Below are positions 60,173 to 64,000 of a DNA stretch of 64,000 nucleotides, piece by piece (position 1 is the stretch's first letter; every line of letters begins with the position of its first letter). The DNA is from Enoplolaimus lenunculus. Its lineage: Eukaryota > Nematoda > Enoplea > Enoplida > Thoracostomopsidae. Location: assembly GCA_030248215.1 (NCBI GenBank), contig JASANG010001107.1:682001-746000 (forward strand), written 5' to 3'. The translations under genes and the position numbers were made by a program. The notes under the pieces were generated by a model that was not told the origin of the DNA, made no database searches, and was given only the letters and a program-made list of their open reading frames with translations.

Positions 60173-60474
60173 ACCCCTCAACTAAGCCTACCCGTAAACC
60201 AGAAATTAGTCTGAAGCTTAAGTTTACTCTATTATATGCACCCGCACAAATGGTTCGCCCCTAAAGTAACACGAGCCAAACACTTAGCGAAAAAAATTTA
60301 CTACCGAATCTTTTTACTGAGCCGAAGATCAATTTTCGAACGGTACCGAAGGCAGAGCGCGAGGTGCACTCTAATTAAGACCGTGGATAGTAAAAATATC
60401 TTAAACAGAAATGGTGTTCAAAATAACGGAAAACGAATATTGAAGTATGAGCCCATGTTACTTTAAGGGGCGTT

Positions 60475-60675
60475 CAGGTTACTGGTGATTCCATAAAAAG
60501 TAGGTTCAGAATCTAGATTACATTTTTTGCTTAGGCTTAGGTACACACTTTTGCAACGCTTAGGCTTAGGAACACACTTTTGCAACACTTAGGCTTAGGA
60601 ACACACTTTTGCAACACTTAGGCTTATGAATACGCTTAATCTACTGCTACTCCCCTTAAAGTAACATTGGCCGAA
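60475..60675 (+). repeat. TTAGGC-bearing dispersed element, copy with amplified core
   Basis: Three tandem ~30-bp units, each with GCTTAGGCTTAGG or CACTTAGGCTTAGG followed by 'acacacttttgcaac', sit between the usual TTTTTTGC left part and a CTACTGCTAC right part ending AACATTGGCC. Confidence 0.75.
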
Positions 60676-61443
60676 GTATGAAAATGCAAGGATATTTTAT
60701 TTTAATGCAAACATGATGCTTGCAAATATTACCCAGGCCTATCAGATTTTATGGAAAAACGGCGGCTGCATCGAGATTTTTAAGATGTTAGATGAATTTC
60801 GTAATCTTCATTTTATTTCAAACATTTGCAGTATCAAGCGATGCGTCACAAAATAGTAGAGCTCGAATGCTTTTCCTGTCGACAAATATTGAGTCTTACA
60901 GTTTCATACGTATCTAACTTGGAAAATACCAGTTTACTGCTACTTTATTTACTGCTTCGATCTCTTTTAGAAATATTGTATACTCTTTGTTTTATGTTTT
61001 GAAAAAGCGTTGCAATAAAACAATGTTATTTTTTAACTTTATTTCGTTAGTTTTTGATAAGAGCACACAAAGCACCTACGCAGAGGCACCTAAATTTTGA
61101 GAAAATTTTTTTACATGTATACTTCAAAGTAACTTGCTAGATCCTAGTTGCCACTCGGTACCGAGGTTAGCATTCTTCTGTCCTCTAAGCGGGCTTATTC
61201 CCAAATTGGGTCTCGCTCCAAATTTGCAGAAGCACATTTTTCCAAAAAATATACAACATAACACTAAATCAGTTTATAGTGAGACGTGATCCGCGCTAAA
61301 TGGTTTGGTGCACAAAAAACTTGCATTGCGGATTACAAGGGGCTCGATTGATCGTATGGGGGTCTTCGAGGTGGTCTCACAAGACGTAGCCTCAACTCTG
61401 ACTAACTTTTATCGGTCGATCGCAAAAACTTTTTAATCAGGGT

Positions 61444-61852
61444 CAGGGTGCAACCGGAATTTTAAAATACCGGAGCCGGAAAGTTAAGAAAATACTGGAA
61501 CCGGAAAATAAAAATATTATGTACCGAAAAATTCATTTTTAAGCGCTATTTCATCGCTTTTAATGCAGTAAACACACCATATAGAATGCCAAAATCCCGA
61601 AACAAATGCGGTAGTAGGTGGAAACATATATGATAAATTATGGAGTATGGCACAAATTTAAAAATTTGGCAATATATACACTCTTGGACGATTTTATATA
61701 AATAAGTTAGAATATAATGCCAATTGTCTTAATAAATTTTCGACTGAGAAAAAATTTTCAATACCGAAAATACCGGAAAATTCCGGCGAAAAAATACCGG
61801 ATTTATTACCGGAACCGGATAGTGCAAAATACGTAATTCCGGTTGCACCCTG
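61444..61852. repeat. hAT-like element with 8-bp flanking duplication
   Basis: Ends CAGGGTGCAACCGGAATT and AATTCCGGTTGCACCCTG are perfect inverted repeats. ATCAGGGT (61436-61443) and ATCAAGGT (61853-61860) flank it, an 8-bp target duplication with one change. It is 409 bp long, with 'ataccgga' blocks and no coding capacity. It is the reference copy of the CCGG family in this window. Confidence 0.8.
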
Positions 61853-61933
61853 ATCAAGGTATACCTTGCCTCATTGGAATTCTGGCTGTACGCCTGATGT
61901 GCGCGAGGCTACAGCAACAACGAAGTATACATG

Positions 61934-63972
61934 TTACTTTTCAGATTGGGCCAGTAACTTAGCAGCAGAAAAATATCCATTAAAGTCTAGACGCAACATT
62001 AGCTGGTTCAAATATGTGCTATTAGCGGCGTTTGATTGTATAACATTAAAAAGTTTAGCAGCTGTAGTTTGAAACCTGCAATAAAGTTCGTGAGTTTGTT
62101 GCACTGCGGCAACTTGATGCTTCTCTTTCAACGACTTTCGGCCACGAAGTGTTAGGAAAAGCGTTGAATAATCGTCGCATACAGACAACACCGATTGTAA
62201 ATGCTTAATGATGTGACCTCCAGATTCTTCAGTCAGAAATGTATGTGCGCGCAAATCAGCCACAAAGATTGATGTTAACCGTTGTACTGTATCGAAATCG
62301 CGACATTCGGACAGTTTCTTACGAAACGGATAAAACGTGCTTTCCAAAATGTCCACCTAAAACACGCAGGTACACATTTGTTTACAAATATATAAAACTA
62401 CGTGGCAAATAATCCCTGACTCAAAGTTAAACACTCCTCCTGTCTCCCAGGGGCAGTATCCTATTCTCGACATGGGTCTTGACTGCTAGCAATTTGATGG
62501 ACGTAGATACATATGTATAATGATTGCTCACACTCTTCATGCTACTTTATTTTGCACAATTTTTGAGTTCGAAGACATATTTTGCAACTTGATTTACGTT
62601 TTGAACAAGTTTTAAACTCAGAAAGAAAAGCTCAACTCCAATGTTCAATTAAATCTGCAACAAGTCGATGTATAACTGCGAGATGGCAATAACCAATATT
62701 ACTGCATTTACAGAACATTGAACAAAAACAAAATGAAAACGCACTAGCTAAAAGTCTGCTAACAAGTAGCAGTCCCGTAGTCGGAGGAGAGCCAACTGTG
62801 CTAATTCCTCAGAAAACGTCGAGAGCTTCTCCAAAACGAACTAGCCCCACTTGCAAATCCCGTGCAATCGCCTCATGTCTCTCATTAGGCTGTATGTCTA
62901 GCATGCTGAGTTTTCTACGGCCTAATGAATGTGTTTCAAATAACTCCTATATACGTATTCTCCACGTATTCTCCAATCAGTGTAACACCTATCACCAACT
63001 GGTGATAGGTCAAGCAACTTTTGAACCAGTGAGTGCTGAAATTCCAAATTCACCACAGCTTTGTTACGTTTGATTTGTTATACTTATTTACAAATTTTGA
63101 GATCCGCAATTGCAGGAGTTCGTTTATTTGAAACCTATCACTACCTGGTAACAGGGCTATACGCATTTGGGAATATGGGCCATTAATATTTGTTTCTGAC
63201 AAACCTGAAGGTAATACTGCAAACTATCAATGAGAAAAACCATAAACATCCGCAGTTGCCAATACCGACTATGACGACTTGCTATACGTGGATCAAACAA
63301 CTGTTTCGCAGGAACATTTTGACTTGACCAGCACACGTGCAGCCGGTGTTGCGTATAGCGAACACGAAATAAAAACGAGAAAATTTCGTTTAGTTGAGGA
63401 ATAACAACTGAATTGGTGAAAACCAGATGAAGTGGCCACACTGGACGATAAGACAATGACAAACATGCCAGCAGTGGTAACACGTTGTCTGTGCCAAGAT
63501 TTTTGCTGTCGTAGTGCTATACAAAAGAGTAAATTACAATTAGCGGCACATTCTTTAAAAATAACTGCAGAAGAGGGCAATCGAAATTGTGAACCAACAA
63601 AAATTTTGCGACCCAACAATATTTCTTAAAATCGTACATATCCCTGCTCAGTGTGAGAATTTAGCGCTGAACAAAACGTTCATGTTAACAAGTGGATAAT
63701 TTATACATGAAGACAACATTAGCTGTTGCGCGCGTACTAAAGAACGGGTTAAAATTACTTTAGAGCCATTCTCTAATATTTTTAATAAACCAGAGCAAAA
63801 TATTACAATACAACAAGATTGAAAAAACAAAAAATACTGAATTCAGTGAACGTACCAATCGCGATTTGGTGGTAGTAACAGTGATCGAAAACAGCTCGAA
63901 CACTTTATCGTCAACATTGTACACCGAACTTGCTGCAGCGTTAAATGCATGCAAAATTTCAGAAATAGAAAC
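61934..63972 (-). CDS. Gamma-tubulin complex component 4 (GCP4), C-terminal part
   Basis: Minus-strand exons joinable in phase 0: 63856-63972, 63538-63624, 63205-63516 and 61934-62356; the 5' part lies beyond the right edge. The C-terminal Spc97/Spc98 (GCP) domain is clear: DNVLPLL, YRPVWPLHLVFTNSVV, FSFLFRVRYTQHRLHVCW, YWQLRMFMVFLIDSLQYYLQ, then VDILES and the terminal LMLRLDFNGYF. Order and spacing follow animal GCP4 closely, including the short ending. Family role: GCP4 caps or completes the gamma-tubulin ring complex that nucleates microtubules at centrosomes. The loop usually found before the WPLHL segment is absent. Joining exons 63538-63624 and 63205-63516 needs removal of only 21 bases (63517-63537, GTAATT to TATAG) that contain an in-frame stop; the two exons at 63538 and above align weakly and are less sure. 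Confidence 0.85.
62357..63204 (-). other. Intron of the GCP4 gene
   Basis: Begins GTTTGT and ends GTTTTAG on the minus strand. It contains a repeat with the palindromic 'cctatcaccaactggtgata' (about 62985-63015) and a 'gaatatgggccat' end; a similar repeat lies at about 42140-42345 inside the beta-lactamase-like gene. Confidence 0.7.
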
Positions 63973-64000
63973 CTGCAATAAGCAATATAGTATTTACGAT

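Larger units (their letters stand above)
59778..61933. other. Convergent intergenic region, repeats only
   Basis: Lies between the ends of the lipocalin (plus) and GCP4 (minus) genes. Holds a half palindromic GACTC element (60061-60172), TTAGGC-family fragments (about 60172-60240 reverse, 60475-60675 forward), the shared core of the ACGGATA repeat (about 60700-60850) and a hAT-like element (61444-61852). Confidence 0.65.

Noticed and set aside
1-64000. Retroviral or LTR elements, Polintons, LINEs or autonomous transposases
   Set aside because: I saw no reverse transcriptase, integrase, capsid, polymerase or transposase motifs in any frame; all mobile DNA seen is short and non-autonomous.
1-64000. 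CRISPR arrays or prokaryotic systems
   Set aside because: The tandem arrays lack regular unique spacers, and all genes have spliceosomal introns and animal domains.

Overview
The window is a repeat-rich, intron-rich stretch of a nematode nuclear genome. Three things support this: a complete cuticle collagen gene with the N-terminal domain and Cys-flanked Gly-X-Y blocks typical of nematodes; a nematode-type lipocalin gene and a lact-type beta-lactamase-like gene; and dispersed repeats that carry copies of TTAGGC, the nematode telomere unit. A gamma-tubulin complex component 4 (GCP4) gene at the right end argues against a close relative of Caenorhabditis, which has no GCP4. A basal (enoplean) or other non-rhabditid nematode is my inference.

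Seven protein-coding genes can be assembled with GT-AG introns in consistent phase. (1) 778-5411 minus: membrane-anchored short-chain dehydrogenase of the retinol dehydrogenase type, 5 exons. (2) 8942-12074 plus: ammonium transporter (Amt family), 2 exons. (3) 16158-18828 plus: sphingomyelin-synthase-family enzyme, 3 exons plus a candidate alternative first exon. (4) 30574-32710 plus: cuticle collagen, 5 exons. (5) 36221-42759 plus: serine beta-lactamase-like protein, 7 exons. (6) 55561-59777 plus: secreted glycine-rich protein ending in a lipocalin domain, 7 exons. (7) 61934 to about 63972 minus: C-terminal part of GCP4, running off the right edge. They show no operon-like packing and share no obvious pathway; they look like ordinary neighbours separated by repeats.

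The space between them, and many introns, is full of small non-autonomous elements with terminal inverted repeats. These include a GACTC-rich palindromic family whose end carries a splice-acceptor-like TTTTGCAG; a family carrying TTAGGC units; a family with ends beginning TGTAGTGACCCG; hAT-like families with 8-bp flanking repeats; a 0.7-0.95 kb family with internal tandem units; a TAA-flanked element; and a TA-flanked 757-bp element with 173-bp, almost perfect inverted arms. I saw no transposase, reverse transcriptase or viral gene.

The most striking structure is a 6.8-kb minisatellite at 46826-53640. It has roughly 370 copies of an 18-bp unit, is split by a recurring spacer into higher-order blocks, and has been enlarged by internal duplications of 1.5-3.4 kb. 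It reads open in five of six frames but is probably not protein-coding.
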